In this document: piece by piece, positions 6,128-12,258 of the stretch | Numbering within the stretch: position 1 is the first letter of the stretch | How the letters are laid out: each line of letters begins with the position of its first letter | Assembly (NCBI GenBank): GCA_014534295.1 | Contig: JACVRU010000039.1 | Span: 1 to 12,420, forward strand | Direction: 5' to 3' | DNA: 12,420 bases | Source of the DNA: Thermoleophilia bacterium | GTDB lineage: Bacteria; Actinomycetota; Thermoleophilia; Gaiellales; Gaiellaceae | Notes under the pieces: model-generated | What the model was told of the DNA's origin: nothing | Database searches by the model: none | The model's input: the letters and a program-made list of their open reading frames with translations, nothing else | Translations under genes and position numbers: made by a program

Positions 6128-7534
6128 TCAGCGCGCCTGCTTCACACGGGCGGTCAGTTCCTGCACGAGGTTGTACACATCCCGATCCTGCCGGATCAGG
6201 CGCGCGATCTTGGCGTTCGCGTGCATGACGGTGGTGTGGTCGCGGCCGCCGAACGCCTTGCCGATCTTCGGCAGCGATGCGTCGGTGAGTTCGCGCGAGA
6301 GGTACATCGCGACCTGGCGCGGGTAGACGATGTTCTGGGACCGGCGGTCGCTCGTCAACTCGTCGAGCGAGATCTCGAACCGCTCGGAGACCGTCTCCTG
6401 GATGCGGCGGATCGAGACCTGGGCCGTCTCGCCCTGCGGGAAGACGTCCTTCAGCACGTCCTGCGCGAGCTCGGAAGTCAGCGGCAGGCCGGTCAGCGAT
6501 GAGTACGCGACGACGCGGGTCAGCGCGCCCTCCAGCTCACGGATGTTGGAGGCGATCAGCCCCGCGATGAAAGAGAGCACCTCCTCGTCGGGGACATGGA
6601 TCTGGTCGGTCTTCACCTTCTTGCGCAGGATCGCGATTCGCGTCTCGAGGTCGGGCGGCTGGACGTCGGTGATCAGCCCCCACTCGAACCGCGAGCGGAG
6701 CCGCTCCTCGAGCGTGGCGATCTCGCGCGGCGGCCGGTCCGACGACAGGACGATCTGCGCGTCCGACTCGTAGAGGCTGTTGAACGTGTGGAAGAACTCC
6801 TCCTGGATCCGCTCCTTGTTCTCGAAGAACTGGATGTCGTCGACGAGCAGTAGGTCGTAGTTCCGGTACCGGTTCTTGAACCCCTCGATCCGTTTGTCGC
6901 GCAGCGAGTTGATGAAGTCGTTCATGAACGTCTCGCTGGTGACGTAGCGGACGCTGAGGTGGCGGGAGTGCTCGCTCACGTACTCCGCGATCGCCTGCAT
7001 CAGATGCGTCTTGCCGAGCCCGGTGCCGCCGTAGATGAAGAGCGGGTTGTAGGCCTGCGCCGGCGCCTCGGCGACGGCCAGGGCCGCAGCGTGGGCGAAG
7101 CGGTTCGAGGAGCCGATCACGAAGAGGTCGAACGTGTACTTCGGGTTGAGCACGAGGTCGGAGGAGCCGGCCTCGCGCCTGCTCGGGGGCTCGCTCGTCG
7201 CCACCGCGGAGTCGTCGGACGCGGCCGCGTCGGGGACGCTCAGCTGGATCCGCCGGTCGCGGCCGGTGACGTCTTGGGTGATCGCGCGGATCAGCCCGAG
7301 GAACTTCCCCTCGATCCACTCGCGCGTGAAGTCGTTCGGGACCGCGATCACGAACGCGTCGTCGCCGACCTCGAGGCCCGTCGCCTCCGAGAACCAGGTG
7401 CGGTACGTGGTCTCGTTCAGAGCGCCCTGGAGACGGCTCGAGACATCCGCCCACAGGGCCTCCGCAGTCAGCTCGGTTGAGTGCTCCAAGTGGGTCCGGG
7501 GCGCTCCGGGTCGGGAACGGCGAGGGGCGAGCAT
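6128..7534 (-). CDS. dnaA: Chromosomal replication initiator DnaA
   Basis: DnaA binds DnaA boxes at oriC, melts the adjacent A+T-rich DNA and recruits the helicase. Residue numbers here are from ATG 7534 (468 residues). Domain I is at about 25-100 (LWADVSSRLQ, TTYRTWF). A short acidic linker spans about 101-125. The AAA+ domain has Walker A GGTGLGKTH (169-177), Walker B LLLVDDIQF (228-236) and LRSRFEWGL (279-287). The DNA-binding domain IV ends with DASLPKIGKAFGGRDHTTVMHA (418-439). The start is uncertain: ATG 7534 lacks a visible ribosome-binding site and adds an Arg/Pro-rich leader, while TTG 7489 would start MEHSTELTAEALW at a more typical length (453 residues). Starts further upstream would run through the origin boxes and are unlikely. 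The gene reads away from oriC. Confidence 0.97.
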   Translation of the reverse strand: MLAPRRSRPGAPRTHLEHSTELTAEALWADVSSRLQGALNETTYRTWFSEATGLEVGDDAFVIAVPNDFTREWIEGKFLGLIRAITQDVTGRDRRIQLSVPDAAASDDSAVATSEPPSRREAGSSDLVLNPKYTFDLFVIGSSNRFAHAAALAVAEAPAQAYNPLFIYGGTGLGKTHLMQAIAEYVSEHSRHLSVRYVTSETFMNDFINSLRDKRIEGFKNRYRNYDLLLVDDIQFFENKERIQEEFFHTFNSLYESDAQIVLSSDRPPREIATLEERLRSRFEWGLITDVQPPDLETRIAILRKKVKTDQIHVPDEEVLSFIAGLIASNIRELEGALTRVVAYSSLTGLPLTSELAQDVLKDVFPQGETAQVSIRRIQETVSERFEISLDELTSDRRSQNIVYPRQVAMYLSRELTDASLPKIGKAFGGRDHTTVMHANAKIARLIRQDRDVYNLVQELTARVKQAR

Positions 7535-7550
7535 AGCAGCGGTCGCGGAG

Positions 7551-7580
7551 AAGTAAAACGGCCTGATTTGCAGGGTTTTT
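7551..7580. other. Candidate DNA-unwinding element
   Basis: 18 of these 30 bases are A or T, including TAAAA, GATTTG and TTTTT runs, which stands out strongly against the surrounding G+C-rich sequence. It sits 14 bp from the nearest DnaA box (7595-7603) on the dnaA side of the origin, the usual relation of an unwinding element to its boxes. The role is inferred from composition and position only. Confidence 0.4.
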
Positions 7581-7594
7581 GCCTCGGCTGGAAA

Positions 7595-7603
7595 CTGTCC
7601 ACA
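7595..7603 (+). promoter_or_regulatory. DnaA box CTGTCCACA
   Basis: It matches the high-GC consensus TTGTCCACA at eight of nine positions and is the box closest to the A+T-rich patch. It overlaps the palindrome at 7598-7611. Confidence 0.6.
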
Positions 7604-7611
7604 GCTGTGGA
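7598..7611. repeat. 14-bp perfect palindrome TCCACAGCTGTGGA
   Basis: The palindrome consists of two DnaA-box cores (TCCACA) facing each other and sharing the central GC. The second half, read on the minus strand at 7607-7615, is the weak box CCCTCCACA. The arrangement would place two DnaA molecules, or a dimeric regulator, head to head. Confidence 0.6.
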
Positions 7612-7617
7612 GGGCAC

Positions 7618-7626
7618 GGGGGATAA
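7618..7626 (-). promoter_or_regulatory. Weak DnaA box TTATCCCCC
   Basis: It matches TTATCCACA at seven of nine positions, including the whole TTATCC core. It lies between the palindrome and the perfect box, in the same orientation as the latter. Confidence 0.35.
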
Positions 7627-7674
7627 GCGGGCCGAAAGAGCGCCTTGAGCGGCAGCTTCTCTCCGTCAGCAGAC

Positions 7675-7683
7675 TGTGGATAA
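7675..7683 (-). promoter_or_regulatory. Perfect DnaA box TTATCCACA
   Basis: All nine bases match the E. coli high-affinity DnaA box on the minus strand. It ends 21 bp before the -10 element of the rpmH promoter, so bound DnaA would touch or abut the -35 region. Confidence 0.75.
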
Positions 7684-7704
7684 GGCGGTGGAGGGAGGCT
7701 CGTC

Positions 7705-7710
7705 TATACT
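7705..7710 (+). promoter_or_regulatory. Probable -10 element of the rpmH promoter (TATACT)
   Basis: TATACT matches the TATAAT consensus at five of six bases and is conspicuous in this G+C-rich setting. It lies about 58 bp upstream of the rpmH start codon. No TTGACA-like -35 is visible at 15-19 bp spacing; the corresponding segment overlaps or adjoins the perfect DnaA box. Between this element and the gene is a small G+C-rich inverted repeat: GGCGC at 7718-7722 with GCGCC at 7731-7735, containing the palindrome CGCTCGAGCG. Confidence 0.5.
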
Positions 7711-7767
7711 GCCCTCCGGCGCTCGAGCGGGCGCCGCTTTTCACGTTCACGACCTCTCCGGACCGAG

Positions 7768-7902
7768 ATGAAGCGCACCTACCAGCCCAACGTGCGCCGG
7801 CGGAAGCGCCGGCACGGCTTCCGCGCGCGGATGGCCACGCGCGCCGGCCGCGTGATCCTCAAGCGTCGCCGCGCGAAGGGCCGCAAGCGGCTCTCCGCCT
7901 AG
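7768..7902 (+). CDS. rpmH: 50S ribosomal protein L34
   Basis: L34 is a small, highly basic protein of the large ribosomal subunit. The 44-residue product starts MKRTYQPNVRRRKRRHGFRAR and ends KGRKRLSA, the full canonical L34 pattern. Its ATG at 7768 has only a weak GGA element 5 nt upstream. It is the first gene to the right of oriC and lies 7 nt before rnpA, the near-universal rpmH-rnpA pairing. Expression probably starts from the -10 element at 7705. Confidence 0.98.
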   Translation: MKRTYQPNVRRRKRRHGFRARMATRAGRVILKRRRAKGRKRLSA

Positions 7903-7909
7903 GGGTCCC

Positions 7910-8257
7910 GTGCAGCGCCGGTATCGCCTCTCCCGCTCGCGGGACTTCGATGCCGTCTACCGCCACGGCCGTTCCGTGTCCACCCGCTACCTCGTCCTCT
8001 ACTGGTTCCCGCACGAGGACGACGCCGGCGACCCGCGGCTCGGGCTCGCGGTGCCGAAGAGCGCCGGCTCGGCCGTGACGCGGAACCGGATCAAGCGGCG
8101 GCTGCGGGAGATCTGGCGCTCGCTGCTCGAGGAGGTCCCCGCCGGCCGCGACTATGTCCTGATCGCGCGGCCGGGGCTGCCGGAGGCGGCCGAGGCCCGC
8201 GGTGCCGACTGGTTGCGGGAGCGGGTCGTCGAGGTGCTCGGGAAGGCGCGCGCGTGA
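7910..8257 (+). CDS. rnpA: Ribonuclease P protein component
   Basis: RnpA is the protein cofactor of RNase P; it binds the catalytic RNA and helps it recognise and trim 5' leaders of precursor tRNAs. The 115-residue protein is of normal size, basic, and has the N-terminal RLSRSRDFDAVYRHGRSV pattern and the RNR signature RNRIKRRLRE (58-67) that contacts RNA. The GTG start at 7910 follows AGGGG, which overlaps the rpmH stop codon, at 4 nt spacing. Its own stop overlaps the yidD start in GTGA. Confidence 0.97.
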   Translation: MQRRYRLSRSRDFDAVYRHGRSVSTRYLVLYWFPHEDDAGDPRLGLAVPKSAGSAVTRNRIKRRLREIWRSLLEEVPAGRDYVLIARPGLPEAAEARGADWLRERVVEVLGKARA

Positions 8258-8463
8258 GGCACCTCGGCATCGGCCTCGTCCGGCTCTACCAGCTACTGGT
8301 CAGCCCGCTGCTGCCGGCGAACACCTGCAAGTACCATCCGACCTGCTCGCAGTACGCGGTCGACGCGCTGCGGAAGCACGGGCTCGTCGTCGGGTCGGCG
8401 AAGGCCGGCTGGCGGCTGCTGCGCTGCAATCCCTGGAGCCGTGGCGGGGTGGACTACGCATGA
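8254..8463 (+). CDS. yidD: Membrane protein insertion efficiency factor YidD
   Basis: YidD is a small membrane-associated protein thought to assist YidC-dependent insertion of membrane proteins. The 69-residue product has an amphipathic N-terminal helix (IGLVRLYQLLVSPLL), then the family core with CKYHPTCSQYA (25-35) and LLRCNPW (55-61), giving the three conserved cysteines Cys25, Cys31 and Cys58. The GTG start at 8254 overlaps the rnpA stop by 4 nt, and yidC follows after 70 nt. The rnpA-yidD-yidC order is conserved across many phyla. Confidence 0.95.
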   Translation: MRHLGIGLVRLYQLLVSPLLPANTCKYHPTCSQYAVDALRKHGLVVGSAKAGWRLLRCNPWSRGGVDYA

Positions 8464-8503
8464 ACACGCGCGGTAGGCTCGACGGAGGCGCGCGAGGGGC
8501 GGA

Positions 8504-8524
8504 GGTGCCGGCTTCGCCGGCGCC
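8504..8524 (+). promoter_or_regulatory. Strong hairpin directly before the yidC ribosome-binding site
   Basis: In RNA, GGUGCCGGC (8504-8512) can pair with GCCGGCGCC (8516-8524) around a UUC loop: nine pairs, one of them a G-U wobble. The yidC ribosome-binding site GGAG (8525-8528) begins at the next base, and the ATG follows 5 nt later. No T-tract follows, so this is unlikely to terminate transcription. A role in translation of yidC or in mRNA processing is possible; the structure is read directly and the role is inferred. Confidence 0.45.
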
Positions 8525-8533
8525 GGAGCGGCA

Positions 8534-9364
8534 ATGATCGTCTTCGGGATCACCGACCCGATCCAGGCGCCGCTGCGCGAGTTGCTGATCTGGCTCCACT
8601 CCTCGATCGGGCTCACCTGGGCCTGGTCGATCGTGGCGCTCACGATCATCGTGCGGACCGTGCTGTTGCCGCTGACGGTGCGCCAGATCCACTCGATGCA
8701 GAACCTCCAGAAGCACGCGCCCGAGATGAAGGAGATCCAGCAGAAGTACAAGGGCGACCGCCAGCGCCTGAACGAGGAGCTGATGAGGTTCTACAAGGAG
8801 AACAACATCAACCCGGCATCGTCCTGCCTGCCCCTGCTCGCGCAGCTGCCGGTCTTCATCTCGCTCTTCTTCGTCCTGCGCGAGTTCGAGCAGAACGTGC
8901 TGCCGGACTTCCCGGCCTCGGACCTGGGCTGGCTCGGCCTTCTGCCCTCGATCACGGACCGGGCCAGCTCGCACTGGTCGGGCTTCCTGCTGCTGGCGAT
9001 CTACGCGATCAGCCAGACCACGTCGACCCTGCTCATGTCGACGACGATGGAGCGGATGCAGCGGATGCTGCTGCTGTTCCTGCCGCTCGTCTTCCTCTTC
9101 TTCATCCTCAACTTCCCGGCCGGCCTCGTCCTCTACTGGGTGACGACGAACCTCTGGACGACCGGCCAGGGCCTGATCACGCGGCAGCTGATGCCGAAGC
9201 CGCAGGCGCCGCCGAAGCGCAGCTCCCGCACCCCGCCGAAGACGCAGGCGGAGATCGAGCGCGACGCCGCGGAGGCAGACGCGAAGCTGATCGGTCCCGC
9301 GACGGCGCCGGTCGTCCGCAAGGTCAAGCGCAAGAAGAAGAAGAAGAAGGGCGCGCGCAGGTGA
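8534..9364 (+). CDS. yidC: Membrane protein insertase YidC/Oxa1 family
   Basis: YidC inserts and folds membrane proteins, alone or with SecYEG. The 276-residue protein has the five-helix Oxa1 core: about 27-48, 98-115, 149-168, 178-192 and 194-208. The functional arginine in the hydrophilic groove is Arg41 in IIVRTVLLPLTVRQ. A charged helical hairpin (about 53-92, MQNLQKHAPEMKEIQQKY) is present, and NINPASSCLPLLAQLPVF is a family signature. There is no lipoprotein signal and no large periplasmic domain, as expected outside Gram-negatives. The C-terminal tail (about 220-276) is Pro-rich, then acidic, and ends KVKRKKKKKKGARR, a basic extension of the kind that contacts ribosomes in Oxa1 and YidC2 proteins. 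ATG at 8534 has GGAG 5 nt upstream. The stop overlaps the start of jag in GTGA. Confidence 0.96.
   Translation: MIVFGITDPIQAPLRELLIWLHSSIGLTWAWSIVALTIIVRTVLLPLTVRQIHSMQNLQKHAPEMKEIQQKYKGDRQRLNEELMRFYKENNINPASSCLPLLAQLPVFISLFFVLREFEQNVLPDFPASDLGWLGLLPSITDRASSHWSGFLLLAIYAISQTTSTLLMSTTMERMQRMLLLFLPLVFLFFILNFPAGLVLYWVTTNLWTTGQGLITRQLMPKPQAPPKRSSRTPPKTQAEIERDAAEADAKLIGPATAPVVRKVKRKKKKKKGARR
9332..9349 (+). repeat. (AAG)6 trinucleotide repeat in the yidC 3' end
   Basis: Six perfect AAG codons encode six consecutive lysines in the YidC tail. The end of the tract (AGAAGG) is the only purine-rich, ribosome-binding-site-like sequence before the jag GTG, about 11 nt away. Confidence 0.7.
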
Positions 9365-10035
9365 GCGAGGGGTTGAGCGTCGAGGCCACCGGCGAGACCC
9401 TCGGGGAGGCCAAGTGGGCCGCGCTTCGCGAGCTCGAGGCGCTGCACCCCGGGCTCGACAAGGCTGCGGTCAGCTTCCAGGTCGTCTCCGAGGGGGAGCG
9501 GGGCATCCTCGGTGTCGGCTACGCGCCGGCCCGCGTGGTGGCGACGGTGCCGCCGGACGCGGTCGCGGAGGCGGGAGGCCCCGAGAGCGAGGGCGGCGAA
9601 CTCGTTCGGCAGCTGCTCGGGCGGGTGACCGCGGCGGTGGGGGTCTCCTGCCGGATCGCGATCGAGGAGGACGAGGAGACCATTCGTGCCGCCCTCGCCG
9701 GTCGCGACCTGGGCGTCCTCATCGGCCGCCACGGACAGACGATCGACGCCCTCCAGTACCTCGCGAACGCTTTCGTCCTGCGCTCCGGGCAGCGCAAGCG
9801 GGTCGTCGTCGACGCCGCGGGCTACCGCGCCCGGCGCGAGGCGACGCTGGAGACTCTCGCGCGCCGAACCGCGCGGCGCGTCGCCGAGACGGGCGAGCGC
9901 GTCGCGCTCGAGGCGATGTCTCCGGTCGAGCGGCGGATCGTGCACGAGCTGCTCAAGGACGACGCGGCCGTCGAGACGGTGAGCGAGGGCCTGGAGCCGC
10001 ACCGGCACGTCGTGGTCGTGCCGGCCAGTGGCTGA
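9361..10035 (+). CDS. jag: Jag/KhpB RNA-binding protein (Jag_N, KH and R3H domains)
   Basis: Jag (also called KhpB or EloR) is a cytoplasmic RNA-binding protein linked to cell elongation and division in Firmicutes. The 224-residue product has the full three-part layout. The Jag_N domain (about 4-60) includes GETLGEAKWAALREL and GILGVGY. A Glu/Gly linker follows (66-80). The KH domain (about 81-152) has the GRHG loop (122-125) in LGVLIGRHGQTIDALQYL. The R3H domain (about 158-221) has Arg191/Arg192 and His195 in RRIVHELLKD. The GTG start at 9361 overlaps the yidC stop by 4 nt, and its own end overlaps rsmG by 8 nt. The yidC-jag pairing suggests co-regulation; the RNA targets in this lineage are unknown. 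Confidence 0.95.
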   Translation: MSEGLSVEATGETLGEAKWAALRELEALHPGLDKAAVSFQVVSEGERGILGVGYAPARVVATVPPDAVAEAGGPESEGGELVRQLLGRVTAAVGVSCRIAIEEDEETIRAALAGRDLGVLIGRHGQTIDALQYLANAFVLRSGQRKRVVVDAAGYRARREATLETLARRTARRVAETGERVALEAMSPVERRIVHELLKDDAAVETVSEGLEPHRHVVVVPASG

Positions 10036-10618
10036 CGAGCGGCTCGAGCGCTGGCTCGACGAGCTCCTGCGCGTGCCCGGGCTGACTGCGATCCGCGACC
10101 GCGAGGAAGCGCGGCGCGCCCTGCTCGAGGACAGCCTCCGAGGAGCGGAGCTCGTGCGTCGCTTCGAGGGGCCGGTCGTGGACGTCGGCTCGGGCGGCGG
10201 TGCCCCCGGCATCCCGCTGGCGGTCGTGCTGCCGGAGCGCGAGGTCGTCCTGCTGGAGGCCCAGCGGCGCAAGTGCGACTTCCTCGAGCGCGTCGGGAGC
10301 GCGTTTCCGAACGTGCGCGTGGTGTGGGGCCGCGCCGAGGAGCAGCCGGCGGACGTGTTCGGCGTGGCGGTCGTGAAGGCGCTCGCGCCGCCGCCCGTCG
10401 CGGCGGAGTGGAGTCTCCCCCTCGTCCGGCCCGGAGGAGCGGCGATCCTCTGGGTCGGGCCGAGCGTGGACGTCGAGGCGGTCGCACGGGCTGCCACGCA
10501 GCTGGGCGCCGGCGAGCCGCAGGAGCACGACGGCTTGCTCATGCTGCCCAAGCTCCGGCCGACGCCGCCCGGCTTCCCGCGGCGCCCCGGGATCGCGAGG
10601 AAGCGTCCGCTGGCCTGA
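10028..10618 (+). CDS. rsmG: 16S rRNA (guanine-527 N7) methyltransferase RsmG, divergent
   Basis: RsmG methylates G527 of 16S rRNA at N7 using S-adenosylmethionine; its loss gives low-level streptomycin resistance in several bacteria. The 196-residue product has the SAM-binding motif VVDVGSGGGAPGIPLAV (50-66), an acidic residue after strand 2 (LLEAQRRKCDFLERV), GRAEE (101-105), and the C-terminal PTPPGFPRRPGIARKRPL (178-195) typical of the family. It is on the short side, with the WN..NLT region reduced to VPGLTAIRD. The usual (S/A)RA motif reads VKA (116-118), and the usual LKG reads WVG (142-144), so two commonly conserved basic residues are changed. The GTG start overlaps jag by 8 nt. Identity is well supported by context and motifs; full catalytic competence is less certain. 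Confidence 0.9.
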   Translation: MADERLERWLDELLRVPGLTAIRDREEARRALLEDSLRGAELVRRFEGPVVDVGSGGGAPGIPLAVVLPEREVVLLEAQRRKCDFLERVGSAFPNVRVVWGRAEEQPADVFGVAVVKALAPPPVAAEWSLPLVRPGGAAILWVGPSVDVEAVARAATQLGAGEPQEHDGLLMLPKLRPTPPGFPRRPGIARKRPLA

Positions 10619-10631
10619 GTAGCCTGGGTCT

Positions 10632-11387
10632 GTGCCCGGCCGGATCTACGCCCTCGCCAACCAGAAGGGCGGCGTCGGCAAGACCACGACCGCCGTCAAC
10701 CTGGCCGCCTGCCTCGCGGAGGCGGGCGAGCGCGCGCTCGTCGTCGACCTCGACCCGCAGGCGAACGCGACCTCGGGCCTCGGAGAACGCGCCAACGGGA
10801 CGTCGACCTACGACCTGCTCGACGGCGCGCCGCTCGGCGAGCTGATCCGGCGCACCCGCTTCGCGAATCTCGACCTCGTCCCCTCGAAGGGCGACCTGGC
10901 CGGCGCCGCTGTCGAGCTCGCGCGCCGACCCGACGGGGACGCGTACCTGAGGCGGCCGCTCGCCGAGGCCCGCGGGCGGTACGGCTTCGTGTTCGTCGAC
11001 TGCCCGCCCTCGCTCGGCCCGCTGACGGTCAACGCGCTCGCCGCGGCCGACCGGGTGCTCGTCCCGGTGCAGGCGGAGTACTACGCGCTCGAGGGTCTGG
11101 CCCAGCTCGTCGAGTCGATCGAGCTCGTCCGGCGCGGGCTCAACCCCTCGCTCCGGATCGGAGGCGTGCTGATCACGATGGCCGACGGGCGCACGCGGCT
11201 CTCCGCCGAGGTCGCGGAGGAGGTGCGGCGCCACTTCGGCGACCTCGTCTTCGACACGGTCGTGCCCCGGAGCGTCCGGCTTGCCGAGGCGCCGAGCCAC
11301 GGGGTGCCCGTGACGGCCTACGACCGCTGCTCGGCCGGCGCCGACGCGTACTTCAAGGTGGCGATGGAGCTTGTCGACCGCGCCTGA
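10632..11387 (+). CDS. parA: Chromosome-partitioning ATPase ParA/Soj
   Basis: ParA binds DNA non-specifically as an ATP dimer and, stimulated by ParB-parS complexes, drives origin segregation. The 251-residue product has the deviant Walker A motif KGGVGKTTT (12-20), with signature Lys12 and catalytic-loop Lys17. It also has Walker A' VVDLDPQ (37-43, Asp41) and Walker B FVDCPPS (121-127). There is no N-terminal DNA-binding domain, which is normal for chromosomal (Soj-type) ParA and unlike type Ia plasmid ParA. The GTG start at 10632 lies 13 nt after the rsmG stop and lacks a clear ribosome-binding site; no other start fits before Walker A. Its 3' end overlaps parB by 17 nt. Confidence 0.97.
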   Translation: MPGRIYALANQKGGVGKTTTAVNLAACLAEAGERALVVDLDPQANATSGLGERANGTSTYDLLDGAPLGELIRRTRFANLDLVPSKGDLAGAAVELARRPDGDAYLRRPLAEARGRYGFVFVDCPPSLGPLTVNALAAADRVLVPVQAEYYALEGLAQLVESIELVRRGLNPSLRIGGVLITMADGRTRLSAEVAEEVRRHFGDLVFDTVVPRSVRLAEAPSHGVPVTAYDRCSAGADAYFKVAMELVDRA

Positions 11388-12225
11388 GCGGAGAGGCCTC
11401 GGCCGCGGGCTCGAGGTGCTCATGGGCGGGGCCTACGCGGAGGCGCCCGAGCTCGTCCACCTGCGCGTCGACGAGATCGGTCCCAACCCCCGGCAGCCGC
11501 GGCGCCACCTCGACAACGAGGCGACCTCGGGGCTGGCGGACTCGATCCGTGCGCAGGGCGTCCTCCAGCCTGTGGTCGTCCGCCCCCGGGACGGCGGCGG
11601 CTACGAGCTGATCGCCGGCGAGCGTCGCTGGCGCGCCGCGCGCGAAGCGGGCCTCGCGTCCGTGCCGGCGCTCGTCCGCGAGGCCGACGACCGGGACACG
11701 CTCCTGCTCGCGCTCGTCGAGAACGTCGCCCGCGAGGACCTGTCCCCGCTCGAGGAGGCGCGCGCGTACGCGGTGCTGATCGACGAGTTCGCGCTCTCAC
11801 TGGGCGACCTCGCGGAGCGCATCGGCCGCTCGAAGCCGTCCGTCTCAAATCGCCTCCGCCTGCTCGAGCTGCCGCACGACGTGATGCGCATGCTCGAGCG
11901 CGGCCTGCTCACCGAAGGGCACGCGCGCGCCGTGCTCGCGGTGCCCGACGACGATGGTCGCCGCCGGCTCGCCCAGACGATCGTCCGCGAGGGCCTCTCC
12001 GTGCGTGCGGCGGAGAAGGCGGCCCGCTTCTCCGGCGCTCGGCGGAAGCCGAGGAGCAAGCTGAAGATCCCAGTAGACCCCGCGCTCGCCGAGCGCGCGC
12101 GCACCGCCGCCGAGCGCCTGACGGGCCGCGAGGCCCGCGTGGTCTCGGGCCGTCTCGAGCTGCTCTTCGCGGACGAGGCCGAGCTGGCCGAGCTCGTCGA
12201 GGCAATCGAGGCGGCCGCCCCGTAA
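11371..12225 (+). CDS. parB: Chromosome-partitioning protein ParB/Spo0J
   Basis: ParB is a CTP-dependent DNA clamp that loads at parS and spreads on neighbouring DNA. The 284-residue product begins with the ParA-stimulating peptide RRGLGRGLEVL (8-17...). The N-terminal CTPase domain has NPRQPRR (39-45), GERRWRAA (83-90) and ENVARE (117-122). The helix-turn-helix DNA-binding domain is at about 142-180 (SLGDLAERIGRSKPSVSNRL), and a C-terminal dimerisation domain is at about 232-284. In the ENVAR motif the commonly found Gln (ENIQR) is Ala119. The start is TTG at 11371, inside the end of parA. It is the only candidate upstream of GLGRGL, since the next ATG (codon 18) would remove that peptide. 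GGAG is nearby but only 1 nt before the TTG, so initiation may depend on coupling to parA. Confidence 0.97.
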   Translation: MSTAPERRGLGRGLEVLMGGAYAEAPELVHLRVDEIGPNPRQPRRHLDNEATSGLADSIRAQGVLQPVVVRPRDGGGYELIAGERRWRAAREAGLASVPALVREADDRDTLLLALVENVAREDLSPLEEARAYAVLIDEFALSLGDLAERIGRSKPSVSNRLRLLELPHDVMRMLERGLLTEGHARAVLAVPDDDGRRRLAQTIVREGLSVRAAEKAARFSGARRKPRSKLKIPVDPALAERARTAAERLTGREARVVSGRLELLFADEAELAELVEAIEAAAP

Positions 12226-12231
12226 CCCCGG

Positions 12232-12245
12232 CGGCCGCACGGCCG
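12232..12245. other. Small G+C-rich hairpin after parB
   Basis: CGGCC and GGCCG form a 5-bp stem around GCAC, 6 nt past the parB stop, followed by TTGCT rather than a T-tract. It is a weak candidate for a terminator or a transcript-end hairpin. Confidence 0.2.
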
Positions 12246-12258
12246 TTGCTAAGAGGTC

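Larger units (their letters stand above)
7535..7767. other. oriC: Probable chromosomal replication origin (oriC) between dnaA and rpmH
   Basis: This is the largest gene-free interval in the window, and all genes diverge from it. It contains one perfect DnaA box, one CTGTCCACA box, weaker boxes, a palindromic pair of half-boxes, and a 30-bp patch that is 60% A+T, in a region otherwise dominated by G+C. It also serves as the 5' region of both dnaA and rpmH. Location beside dnaA, box content and strand asymmetry of the genes support the call. The number of clear boxes is small compared with the roughly 19 described for Streptomyces. Origin activity is inferred. Confidence 0.7.

Noticed and set aside
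7535..7750. N-terminal extension of dnaA into the origin (start near 7750)
   Set aside because: It would translate through the DnaA boxes, and the extra residues resemble nothing in DnaA domain I.
7738..7751. parS-like sequence TTTTCACGTTCACG just upstream of rpmH
   Set aside because: The left half TTTCACGT fits the parS consensus GTTTCACGTGAAAC, but the right half does not (about 9 of 14 overall). I saw no good parS site anywhere in the window.
8202..8537. Plus-strand open frame overlapping rnpA, yidD and the yidC leader
   Set aside because: It is out of frame with conserved YidD residues and rich in Ala/Arg; it is a shadow frame.
9133..10551. 472-codon minus-strand open frame opposite yidC, jag and rsmG
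   Set aside because: It spans three well-supported plus-strand genes and has only Ser/Arg-rich composition.
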